Source: Vaginella massiliensis
GTDB taxonomy: Bacteria > Bacteroidota > Bacteroidia > Flavobacteriales > Weeksellaceae
Assembly (NCBI RefSeq): GCF_900089075.1
Contig: NZ_LT593747.1
Span: forward strand, 261,238-325,237
Direction: 5' to 3'
DNA length: 64,000 nt
The notes under the pieces are model-generated. The model saw nothing but the letters and a program-made list of their open reading frames with translations. It did not search any database and had not been told where the DNA came from. Shown here one piece after another: positions 17,001 through 24,602 of the stretch; positions within the stretch are counted from its first letter, which is position 1; each line of letters begins with the position of its first letter. The position numbers and the translations under genes are program-made.

Positions 17001-18248
17001 TTATTTTGCGGGTAAAATTTTCCCTGTAACCTCACCAAATCCAACGCGAACACCGTCTTTTTCTGCAAAGGCTTTCATTGTAATCGTATCGTTATCTTCG
17101 ATGAATTTTCGTTCTTCACCGTTAGACAATTTCAAAGGGTTTTGTCCGCGCCAAGTCAGCTCGAGCATCGAACCGAACGAATTTGGAGAGCTTCCAGAAA
17201 TGGTACCACTAGCATACAAATCTCCAACTTCTAAATTACATCCGTTTACGGTATGGTGTGCCAATTGCTGACACATATTCCAATACATGAATTTGAAATT
17301 GCTTTCGCAGATCAAGTTTGCCTGGTCATTTTCTGGTTGCAGATAGACTTCGAGGTTGATGTCGTAATTCTTCTCACCGTCAACTTTCAAATAATCGAGC
17401 ACTTCGGGATCTTGCTGTGGCGATGCAGTTCTGAAGGGTTCTAAAGCTTCCAACGTTACCACCCAAGGCGAGATCGATGATCCAAAATTTTTACCCAAAA
17501 ATGGCCCAAGCGGAACATATTCCCAAGATTGAATGTCTCTTGCCGACCAGTCGTTGAAAATCACCATTCCAAAGATATAATCTTCTGCATCTTTGGTTGA
17601 CACTGAGTCTCCGAGATCGGTTTGTTTGCCTACAACAAAAGCCATTTCCAATTCAAAATCGAGTTGTTTCGATGGTCCAAATATTGGTTTTTCTGCATCG
17701 GCAGGTTTCGATTGTCCTTTTGGTCTGTGAATTTCGGTACCCGAGATGACGATAGACGAGGCTCTACCATGGTAGCCTACAGGCAAATGTTTCCAGTTTG
17801 GTAACAAAGCATTTGCAGGGTCTCGGAACATTTTTCCTACATTGGTCGCATGTTCTATGCTGCTGTAAAAATCGGTGTAGTTCGGAACGTGAATCGGCAA
17901 CATCATTTCGACTTCTTCAAGCGAGAAAAAGGCTTGATCTTGCGTTTGTTGATCTTTCGCCAAATCAGAATTTTCTAACAAAAGCTCTTGAATTTTTAAT
18001 CGCGTCGCTGTTGTTACCGATTTTCCCAATTCTATAAACTCATTAAGCACGACAGATTCGAATACGTTTTCTTCTAATTCTTCGATCGAATCGAAATAGC
18101 CCTGATTGTACAAATAAGACAAATCGATAATGGTATCACCGATTCGCGTACAGGCAGCAACAAATTGATTGTCGAAAACACCTATCCCAAAAGGGATGTT
18201 GTGAATACTAAAATCTGAGTTTGAATCGTAGGTTATGAATGATTTCAT
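17001..18248 (-). CDS. fahA: Fumarylacetoacetase
   Basis: 415 residues, the usual length. The N-terminal SH3-like domain is followed by the catalytic FAH fold with PIFGPSKQLDFELEMAFVVG, IFGMVIFNDWSARDIQSWE and GPFLGKNFGSSISPWVV, then GSSPNSFGSMLELTWRG. It hydrolyses fumarylacetoacetate to fumarate and acetoacetate, the last step of tyrosine and phenylalanine breakdown. It lies downstream of hppD, but a terminator-like hairpin at 18291-18325 separates them, so fahA may be partly independently transcribed. Confidence 0.96.
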   Translation of the reverse strand: MKSFITYDSNSDFSIHNIPFGIGVFDNQFVAACTRIGDTIIDLSYLYNQGYFDSIEELEENVFESVVLNEFIELGKSVTTATRLKIQELLLENSDLAKDQQTQDQAFFSLEEVEMMLPIHVPNYTDFYSSIEHATNVGKMFRDPANALLPNWKHLPVGYHGRASSIVISGTEIHRPKGQSKPADAEKPIFGPSKQLDFELEMAFVVGKQTDLGDSVSTKDAEDYIFGMVIFNDWSARDIQSWEYVPLGPFLGKNFGSSISPWVVTLEALEPFRTASPQQDPEVLDYLKVDGEKNYDINLEVYLQPENDQANLICESNFKFMYWNMCQQLAHHTVNGCNLEVGDLYASGTISGSSPNSFGSMLELTWRGQNPLKLSNGEERKFIEDNDTITMKAFAEKDGVRVGFGEVTGKILPAK

Positions 18249-18290
18249 TTTAAATTTTTAAATGTAATGATTGGATAGTTTACTAATCTA

Positions 18291-18325
18291 AAAAGTTTTG
18301 CCAAGCGTTTTTAGACTTGGCAAAA
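18291..18325 (-). terminator. Terminator or intercistronic hairpin between hppD and fahA
   Basis: A perfect ten-base stem (TTTTGCCAAG / CTTGGCAAAA) with a ten-base loop is followed on the minus strand by ACTTTTT. It could end most hppD transcripts or stabilise their 3' ends. Confidence 0.7.
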
Positions 18326-18344
18326 CCGGTATTTGATGTTCGAG

Positions 18345-19475
18345 TTATAAATTTCCTCTTCGGGCTTGTTCTTTTTCTAAAGCTTCGAATAATGCTTTGA
18401 AATTACCCGCTCCGAAACTTTGAGCACCATGTCGCTCAATGATTTCGAAAAATAAGGTCGGACGATCTTCCACGGGTTTGGTAAAGATTTGCAACAAATA
18501 TCCTTCTTCGTCACAATCGACCAAAATCCCTAAATCTTGTAATTTTTTGATGTCCTCATCAATTTCTCCCACACGTTCCGGAATCATTTCATAGTATGCT
18601 TCTGGTGGTGCTGATAAGAATTCAACTCCTCGTTTCTTGAGTTCTGTAACGGTATGGATGATGTCTTTGGTTGCAACAGCAATGTGTTGTACACCTTCGT
18701 CTTCATAGAAATCCAAGTATTCTTCTACCTGCGATTTTTTAAGTCCTTCGGCTGGTTCGTTTATCGGGAATTTAGAATATCCATTTCCGTTCGACATTAC
18801 TTTAGACATCAAAGCAGAATATTCTGTGTTGATTTGTTTATCATCAAACGATAAGATATTGACAAATCCCATTACGTCTTCGTACCATTTCACTACTGGT
18901 AACATGCGGTTCCAACCTACGTTTCCTACACAGTGATCGACATAGAGTAATCCAACATCGGTAGGGTTGTAATTTGATTCCCATTTTTCGTATCCTGGCA
19001 TGAATGCACCTTTGTAATTTTTACGTTCAATGAACATGTGTACTGTTTCACCGTAGGTATAAATTCCAGACATTTTTACTTCACCAAATTCGTCTGTCAA
19101 CGTTTGTGGTTCCATGTATACTTTTGCACCTCGTTTTGTGGTTTGTTCGAACGCATCATAGGCGTCATCAACCCAAAGGGCTAAAATTTTCACGCCATCG
19201 CCATGTTTTTTTGCATGCTCACATATTGGGCTGTCCGATTTCAAACCTGAAGTCAATACCAAGCGAATTTTTCCTTGTTGCAAAACGTAAGAAGCTCTAT
19301 CGCGTACGCCTGTTTCTGGTCCTGCATAGGCTACCGATTGGAATCCGAATGCTGTCTTGTAATAATGGGCAGCTTGTTTGGCATTTCCTACATAAAATTC
19401 GATATAATCGGTACCGTTGATTGGTAAAAAGTCTTGTGCTTGTGCTATTTTTTCTGCAAATGTTTGTGTACTCAT
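18345..19475 (-). CDS. hppD: 4-Hydroxyphenylpyruvate dioxygenase
   Basis: 376 residues with two vicinal-oxygen-chelate halves. Iron ligands are visible as His in VDHCVGNVG, His in GVQHIAVAT and Glu in LFFEIIERHG, and the C-terminal gate helix ends in FKALFEALEKEQARRG. It converts 4-hydroxyphenylpyruvate to homogentisate with O2 and CO2 release, in the cytosol. It lies 28 bases downstream of hmgA and is probably co-transcribed with it, so the product of HppD is the substrate of HmgA. Confidence 0.97.
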   Translation of the reverse strand: MSTQTFAEKIAQAQDFLPINGTDYIEFYVGNAKQAAHYYKTAFGFQSVAYAGPETGVRDRASYVLQQGKIRLVLTSGLKSDSPICEHAKKHGDGVKILALWVDDAYDAFEQTTKRGAKVYMEPQTLTDEFGEVKMSGIYTYGETVHMFIERKNYKGAFMPGYEKWESNYNPTDVGLLYVDHCVGNVGWNRMLPVVKWYEDVMGFVNILSFDDKQINTEYSALMSKVMSNGNGYSKFPINEPAEGLKKSQVEEYLDFYEDEGVQHIAVATKDIIHTVTELKKRGVEFLSAPPEAYYEMIPERVGEIDEDIKKLQDLGILVDCDEEGYLLQIFTKPVEDRPTLFFEIIERHGAQSFGAGNFKALFEALEKEQARRGNL

Positions 19476-19503
19476 ATTATTTTGTGTGTTTTAAATTATT
19501 TTT

Positions 19504-20661
19504 CTAGGAAAGCCAAGATTTGTAATAATCTGGATCTTCTATTGCTAATGCTTCCTCAGTAAGCATCAATGGTCTGAAAGGGTCAATCATGACGGCTAGT
19601 TCTTCGGTTGCTTTTTGCCCGATAGATTTTTCAACCGTTCCAGGATGTGGTCCATGTGGTATCCCTGCAGGATGCAAGGTAATCTGACCTCTTTCTACAG
19701 ATTTTCTACTCATGAAATCTCCATCGACGTAATATAAAATTTCGTCTGAATCGACATTGCTATGGTTGTAAGGCGCCGGAATCGCAAGTGGATGATAGTC
19801 GTACAAACGCGGTACAAAACTACAAATCACAAAGCCTGCACCTTCGAAGGTTTGATGCACTGGCGGTGGTTGGTGCAAACGCCCCGTAAGCGGTTCGAAA
19901 TTATGAATCGAAAAGCCCCAAGGAAAATGATAACCATCCCAACCAACGAAATCGAATGGGTGAGTGCCATATACATAGGGATAGATCAATCCTTCTTTTT
20001 TGATTAAAATTTTGAAATCTCCAAATTCATCAAAGGTTTCTAAATTTTTTGGTTTCTTGATATCGCGTTCGCAGAATGGCGAATGCTCCATCAGCTGTCC
20101 GAAATGATTTCGATAGCGACGTGGTGTTTCAATCGGACTGAATGATTCGGTGATGAATAATCGATTGTTGCGATCGTTGAAATGAAGTTGATAAATGATT
20201 CCGCGCGGTATCACCAAATAATCTCCATACTCGAATTCGATTTGTCCGTAACCCGTTTTCAAAACACCAGAGCCTTCGTGAATAAAAATCACCTCGTCGG
20301 CTTGCGAATTTTTGTAAAAATAATCAGTCATCGACTCTTGTGGAGCAGCCAACGAAATGTGTAAATCGTTGTTGACCAAAATAGGAACCCTCGATTCTAA
20401 ATAATCTTTTTTGGGTTGAATATTGAACCCTTTGAGCGAGGTATGCTTGAGGTGCTTTTTGCGTGCTATTTTGGGTTCTACCGAATAGGGTTCATTGATC
20501 TCTTTGACCAAAGTTGGCGGATGACAATGATAAACCAGCGAATAGGTACTAGAAAAGCCATGCGTAGAGACCAATTCTTCTGCATAGAGGCTACCATCTT
20601 CTTTTCTAAAAACGGTATGACGCTTAGGCGGGATCTTCCCTAAAGTGTGATAAAATGGCAT
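19504..20661 (-). CDS. hmgA: Homogentisate 1,2-dioxygenase
   Basis: 385 residues. The cupin core includes VIFIHEGSGVLKTGYGQIEFEYGDY, split by turns, and YLVIPRGIIYQLHF. Probable iron ligands lie in YNHSNVDSDEILYY (His and Glu) and in IPHGPHPG (His). The enzyme opens the homogentisate ring to maleylacetoacetate. It is shorter than the human enzyme (445 residues), as is common in this bacterial branch. It is first in the tyrosine operon and has a long leader with overlapping hairpins. Confidence 0.94.
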   Translation of the reverse strand: MPFYHTLGKIPPKRHTVFRKEDGSLYAEELVSTHGFSSTYSLVYHCHPPTLVKEINEPYSVEPKIARKKHLKHTSLKGFNIQPKKDYLESRVPILVNNDLHISLAAPQESMTDYFYKNSQADEVIFIHEGSGVLKTGYGQIEFEYGDYLVIPRGIIYQLHFNDRNNRLFITESFSPIETPRRYRNHFGQLMEHSPFCERDIKKPKNLETFDEFGDFKILIKKEGLIYPYVYGTHPFDFVGWDGYHFPWGFSIHNFEPLTGRLHQPPPVHQTFEGAGFVICSFVPRLYDYHPLAIPAPYNHSNVDSDEILYYVDGDFMSRKSVERGQITLHPAGIPHGPHPGTVEKSIGQKATEELAVMIDPFRPLMLTEEALAIEDPDYYKSWLS

Positions 20662-20750
20662 ATTGTAATCTTATTTTTTGTGGTTCTTTTTTATTAATAC
20701 TTTCTACACTTCACCTAGGTTCGAGGCAAGTCAAGTTACACGAAGGAGCT

Positions 20751-20787
20751 AAAAAGAGTATTGAGCAAATACTATTTTAGATAATAG
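20751..20787 (-). promoter_or_regulatory. Overlapping hairpins in the hmgA leader, attenuator-like
   Basis: On the minus strand, hairpin CTATT...AATAG (20787-20772) shares two bases with a second hairpin AGTATT...AATACT (20773-20757), which is followed by CTTTTT. The second resembles a weak terminator and the two cannot both form fully. The stems are short and AT-rich, so this is a candidate only. Confidence 0.35.
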
Positions 20788-20866
20788 CGCTGCTTTCAAT
20801 TTGGTCATTCCTATTGTTTTTTGAGTCAAGCGTATCATAACGGCATGTTTCAAAATTGAAATCTAC

Positions 20867-20874
20867 CAAATATA
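20867..20874 (-). promoter_or_regulatory. Probable -7 element of the hmgA operon
   Basis: TATATTTG on the minus strand matches TAnnTTTG. Transcription from here would give a leader of about 200 bases before the hmgA ATG. No clear -33 box was seen. Confidence 0.5.
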
Positions 20875-20901
20875 AAAAAAATAATTTGAATTTAAAAGAT
20901 A

Positions 20902-20927
20902 AAAAAACCGCTTTGATCGAAACGGTT
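20902..20927 (-). terminator. Terminator of the murF-DUF922 unit
   Basis: On the minus strand, AACCGTTT and AAAGCGGTT pair around CGATC with one bulged base, followed by seven T. Confidence 0.65.
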
Positions 20928-20935
20928 CTATAGGA

Positions 20936-21469
20936 TTATTGTACTGCAAATTCTTTGTAAATCTTTAAGGAGTCTTGATATGACTTATTTACAATCTCCA
21001 ACAGTTTAGGTTGTTCTGCTAAAAGGTGTTGGTATTTCGCATTGATTTTTTCTTTCAAACGAGTGTTTTTTAAAATTACCGATTTATATTCATTGTCATT
21101 TTTCACTTTCTTTTGATTCAATTCTCTGAATGATTTTCTGATTTTTCGAGCATACAATTCAGCAATATCAAACTGTAATTGTTTTTGAGCCAACATATCG
21201 GGGTCTTTTCTATTGATCCAAGATTTGGTCTGATCCATTCTGTTGACGATGGTATATCTTGGTACTTCATCTCCCTTTTGGCTTCTTGTATAGCTAAATT
21301 CGGTGTATAAATTGCCACCTGTGAGTTTTATATCTTTCGGCGCTTTGCCTTTAAAGTCATTATAATCTAATTTTTGATTTTCATTCCAAATCAAATATTG
21401 TTGTTGAACAAACGACCAGCAGCTTATTGCTACCATAAAAAATGCAATGAGTCGAATAATTTTAATCAT
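20936..21469 (-). CDS. DUF922-like secreted protein with degenerate metal-binding motif
   Basis: 177 residues with a signal peptide or N-terminal anchor (residues 1-20). The layout follows DUF922 predicted zinc proteases: WNENQKLDYNDFKGKAP near the N-terminus and FDIAELYARKIRKS in the middle. In the family as I know it, the segment before FDI carries an HExxH-like motif; here it reads LAQKQLQFDI, with no His or Glu ligand. The protein is therefore probably not an active protease. The C-terminal ~60 residues are Lys-rich helices. Its start overlaps the murF stop by four bases. Assignment is from recalled family pattern. Confidence 0.65.
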   Translation of the reverse strand: MIKIIRLIAFFMVAISCWSFVQQQYLIWNENQKLDYNDFKGKAPKDIKLTGGNLYTEFSYTRSQKGDEVPRYTIVNRMDQTKSWINRKDPDMLAQKQLQFDIAELYARKIRKSFRELNQKKVKNDNEYKSVILKNTRLKEKINAKYQHLLAEQPKLLEIVNKSYQDSLKIYKEFAVQ

Positions 21470-22746
21470 ACTATATTTTCTAACAAATCTAAGCGCATAC
21501 CATGCGAACCTTTGATTAAAATATATTGGGTTTCGATGGGCTTTTGGGATAAGTAATTTTCTAATTCTAAACGAGTTGAAAATTGTTTTATTTTTTCATC
21601 CTCAAAAAATAGCATTTTAAAATGAGATCCGACCAAAAATATTTCATCAACATTCAAATCGATGGCTAATTTTGCGATTTTTTTATGATTTTCTAAACTT
21701 TCTTCGCCCAACTCGAACATATCGCCCAAAATCACAGTTTTGGAACCATTAAATTTAGAAAAATTATTCAAAGAAGCCTCCATACTGCTAGGATTGGCGT
21801 TGTAGGCATCCATTAAAATGGTGTATCGTTCTTTTTTTATCAATTGTGAGCGGTGATTGTTCGGATGATAATTTTCTATTCCTTTTTTGATGCGTTCATT
21901 CTCCACCTCAAAAATCTTCCCGAAGCTAATGGCAGCAGCAAGATTGCTCCAATTGTATTCTCCTGTAAGATTCGACTGTATGGTCAAATCTTCAAATTTT
22001 ACAGCCAACAAATCGTTGGTGGTTTCTAGTAGTTTTATGTGATAATCTGCAGTCGTATTGCATGCAAATGTTATGGTGTCGATACCTTGTGTTTTTTCTT
22101 TTTGGATGGGATCTTCCGAATTTACGACTGCTTTTTTGTGATGATTTCTGAGGTAATCGTACAATTCAGACTTACCCTTAACCACGCCTTCGAATCCGCC
22201 AAATCCTTCGAGATGGGCGTGTCCAAAATTGGTGATGTAACCAAAGTCGGGTTGGGCTATAGAAGCAAGCAATTCGATCTCTTTTTGATGATTGGCTCCC
22301 ATTTCGATCACCGCGATTTCTGCATCGGGTTTGATTCCAAGAATGGTTAGGGGAACGCCGATATGATTGTTGAGATTTCCTTGCGTATAATGAACCTTAT
22401 ATTTTTGTTGGAGTACAGCGGCAATCAACTCTTTGGTTGTCGTTTTACCGTTGCTTCCGGTAAGACCAACAAAAGGGATTTTTAAATATTCTCGGTATTC
22501 TCGAGCGAGATTTTGTAAGGCTCGCAATACATTTTCTACATAGACAATTCGGTCGTCTTCAAAATGTTGTTGTTCGTCTACTACAACCAACGAAGCGCCT
22601 TTCTCTAGAGCGTCTTGAGCAAAATGATTCCCGTTGAAATGCTCGCCTTTCAGGGCAAAAAAGATAGAGGCTGTTGGGATGTTACGTGTATCGGTTGTGA
22701 TTGTTTTTAATTGTAAAAACGCTTCGAATAGTTTTGCTGATTCCAT
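21466..22746 (-). CDS. murF: UDP-N-acetylmuramoyl-tripeptide--D-alanyl-D-alanine ligase
   Basis: 426 residues of the Mur ligase family. The ATP loop is GLTGSNGKTTTKE (94-106), followed by VIEMGANHQKEIELL, TNFGHAHLEGFGG and DAYNANPSSMEASL, which is the MurF-specific DAYNANP motif. It adds D-Ala-D-Ala to complete the peptidoglycan precursor in the cytosol. It lies downstream of gldJ across a terminator, an order also known from other flavobacteria. Confidence 0.96.
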   Translation of the reverse strand: MESAKLFEAFLQLKTITTDTRNIPTASIFFALKGEHFNGNHFAQDALEKGASLVVVDEQQHFEDDRIVYVENVLRALQNLAREYREYLKIPFVGLTGSNGKTTTKELIAAVLQQKYKVHYTQGNLNNHIGVPLTILGIKPDAEIAVIEMGANHQKEIELLASIAQPDFGYITNFGHAHLEGFGGFEGVVKGKSELYDYLRNHHKKAVVNSEDPIQKEKTQGIDTITFACNTTADYHIKLLETTNDLLAVKFEDLTIQSNLTGEYNWSNLAAAISFGKIFEVENERIKKGIENYHPNNHRSQLIKKERYTILMDAYNANPSSMEASLNNFSKFNGSKTVILGDMFELGEESLENHKKIAKLAIDLNVDEIFLVGSHFKMLFFEDEKIKQFSTRLELENYLSQKPIETQYILIKGSHGMRLDLLENIV

Positions 22747-22760
22747 GGTGTAAAAATAAA

Positions 22761-22790
22761 AAAAACTCGAACAGTGTCCGAGTTTTTTTA
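22761..22790 (-). terminator. Terminator of gldJ
   Basis: On the minus strand, AACTCG / CGAGTT stems surround a GACACTGTT loop and a run of T follows. It separates gldJ from murF. Confidence 0.7.
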
Positions 22791-22806
22791 GTTTATTCTA
22801 GCGAGA

Positions 22807-24450
22807 TTATTTCGAACCTCTTTTCGTTCTTTTCGACTCAAAATTGCCTTTGTAATCTTGTGCAACGCGGAAACCGATCCAGCTTGTTGCTTCGGCTTGA
22901 TGCAAGTATCGACGTTGTCCTGGATCTAGCCAATAGATTGGGTCTTTCCAAGAACCACCTTTTACTACGCGAACTTCATCAGAGATGTTGGTTGTTCTTG
23001 TTTGTGTATCTTTTTCCAAGATTACTTTTCCTTTTTCGTCAACTCTGAATTGGCGTTTTGGCGCGTTGTACATATCGCTGGTGTTTGCAACCGTCTCGGT
23101 AGTAACTCTTGTGTCCAACGATGACATGGCATCACCATCTCGGTAGTTGGTATAGTCGTATTCTACTTCTTTTTTATATGAACCTGGTAAACCTCTGTAA
23201 ACCAATTTTCCATTGTTCAAGGTATCGAATTCGATGTCAGCTTCACCGTATTTTACGAAACCACCATTCGGGTCATCAATTGTGGTTTTGAATACGTTAC
23301 CACGGAAGTAGTTGAAATCGTTGGCTTCGTCGTCTATCATTGGGCGATAAACATCTGCAGTCCACTCGGCAACGTTACCGTACATACCATAGAGTCCGAA
23401 ATCGTTCGATGGGTATTTTTTCACATCGTTGGTAATTGCAGAACCGTCGTTTCCGTAACCTCCAATACCACTATAATCCCCGCGACCAACTTTGAAGTTG
23501 TCTAAGTATTGACCACGATGTTTACCTTTCACGCCACGCAGGTCGTTTTGTGCAACTTGTTTTCCTTTGTATTCGTTGTATTCACGATTTTCTGGTAAAG
23601 CCAAAGCTGCGTATTCCCACTCGGCTTCTGTTGGTAGGCGGAATGGTTGAACTTCTAACGAGCGTGTTCCACGATTTGCGTTCAAAATACGAGAGTTGGT
23701 GACACGATTTGGAATTTTAGATTCTCTTGCAATTCTGGTCGTGTCTATCGCATCTTGTACGTTGGTGTTGTTGTTTTTGTATTGCTCTGCGCTGAAGGTT
23801 TTATCTTTAAAGTTCCATTCTTCGTTTTGGTAGTAATCTTTACTCAAGATTCCTTTTTCCATCAATTTCGCTTCATTTGCACGGTCGGTTAACCAATCGC
23901 AATAGTTGTTGGCTTGTAACCAAGTCAATCCTACAACTGGATAGTAGCTAAACTCTGGTGACATTAAATAGTTTTCGGTAGAGAAACTATCTGCAGATAA
24001 TTTGTTAGAAAAAACGGCTGGGTCTGGCAAAGCTCCTTCGTATATGGCTTTGTACATGGGTTCGTTTGTTGGGAAAACGACTTTCAGCCAAGTCAGGTAC
24101 TCACGGTATTCGTAATTGGTAACTTCGGCTTCGCCAATGAAGAATGAACTCACTTGCATTCGGCGTGGCGAGTTGTTCCAATCTTTCATGACATCGTCTT
24201 TTACCAATCCCATAGTGAATGTTCCACCTTCTATGAAAACCATATTTTGCCATGGTTTTACATTGGGTTTTGTTTTGTTTCCGTTGAAAAACCATCCGCG
24301 TTGGTCGTTTACTTTGAAACCAGAGGTGCTGGTGAATTTTTTTGTTCCACCACCAGCTTTCTTTCCACTGCTGCTTCCACAACCGACGAAAATCATCATG
24401 CTCGCCGCAGTAAACAATACTGTTAATATTCTACCTTTTATCATTTTCAT
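22807..24450 (-). CDS. gldJ: T9SS/gliding lipoprotein GldJ
   Basis: About 547 residues. The start at 24450 (MKMIKGRILTV) gives a proper lipoprotein signal with lipobox VGC near residue 23; the longer frame from 24516 adds 22 residues that do not fit a signal. The rest is a formylglycine-generating-enzyme-like (sulfatase-modifying factor) fold: MVFIEGGTFTMG, EVTNYEYREYL, RLPTEAEWEYAA, YGMYGNVAEWTADVY, VVKGGSWKD and IGFRVAQ. GldJ is needed for stability of GldK and for T9SS function. It is divergent from porU-porV, an arrangement conserved in the Flavobacteriia. Gliding itself cannot be inferred from this gene alone. Confidence 0.94.
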   Translation of the reverse strand: MKMIKGRILTVLFTAASMMIFVGCGSSSGKKAGGGTKKFTSTSGFKVNDQRGWFFNGNKTKPNVKPWQNMVFIEGGTFTMGLVKDDVMKDWNNSPRRMQVSSFFIGEAEVTNYEYREYLTWLKVVFPTNEPMYKAIYEGALPDPAVFSNKLSADSFSTENYLMSPEFSYYPVVGLTWLQANNYCDWLTDRANEAKLMEKGILSKDYYQNEEWNFKDKTFSAEQYKNNNTNVQDAIDTTRIARESKIPNRVTNSRILNANRGTRSLEVQPFRLPTEAEWEYAALALPENREYNEYKGKQVAQNDLRGVKGKHRGQYLDNFKVGRGDYSGIGGYGNDGSAITNDVKKYPSNDFGLYGMYGNVAEWTADVYRPMIDDEANDFNYFRGNVFKTTIDDPNGGFVKYGEADIEFDTLNNGKLVYRGLPGSYKKEVEYDYTNYRDGDAMSSLDTRVTTETVANTSDMYNAPKRQFRVDEKGKVILEKDTQTRTTNISDEVRVVKGGSWKDPIYWLDPGQRRYLHQAEATSWIGFRVAQDYKGNFESKRTKRGSK

Positions 24451-24573
24451 AGAATGCTTCTGTTCTAAATTCGAAAAATTATATGCAAATAAAATCAATT
24501 CAAATGAAATAAACAATTTTGATCTTGCTTTAGTTTAACGAAGACTTTTATTTTTTATTTTATAGAATGAAAA

Positions 24574-24581
24574 TATATTTG
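24574..24581 (+). promoter_or_regulatory. Probable -7 element of porU-porV
   Basis: TATATTTG matches TAnnTTTG exactly, 21 bases before the ATG at 24603. Its position argues against the earlier in-frame ATG at 24567. Confidence 0.5.
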
Positions 24582-24602
24582 ACGAAATTTCGTTTTGAGG
24601 GT

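Noticed and set aside
24567-24602. Earlier start of porU at 24567
   Set aside because: It would put 12 charged residues before the signal peptide, and a -7 element lies inside this stretch.
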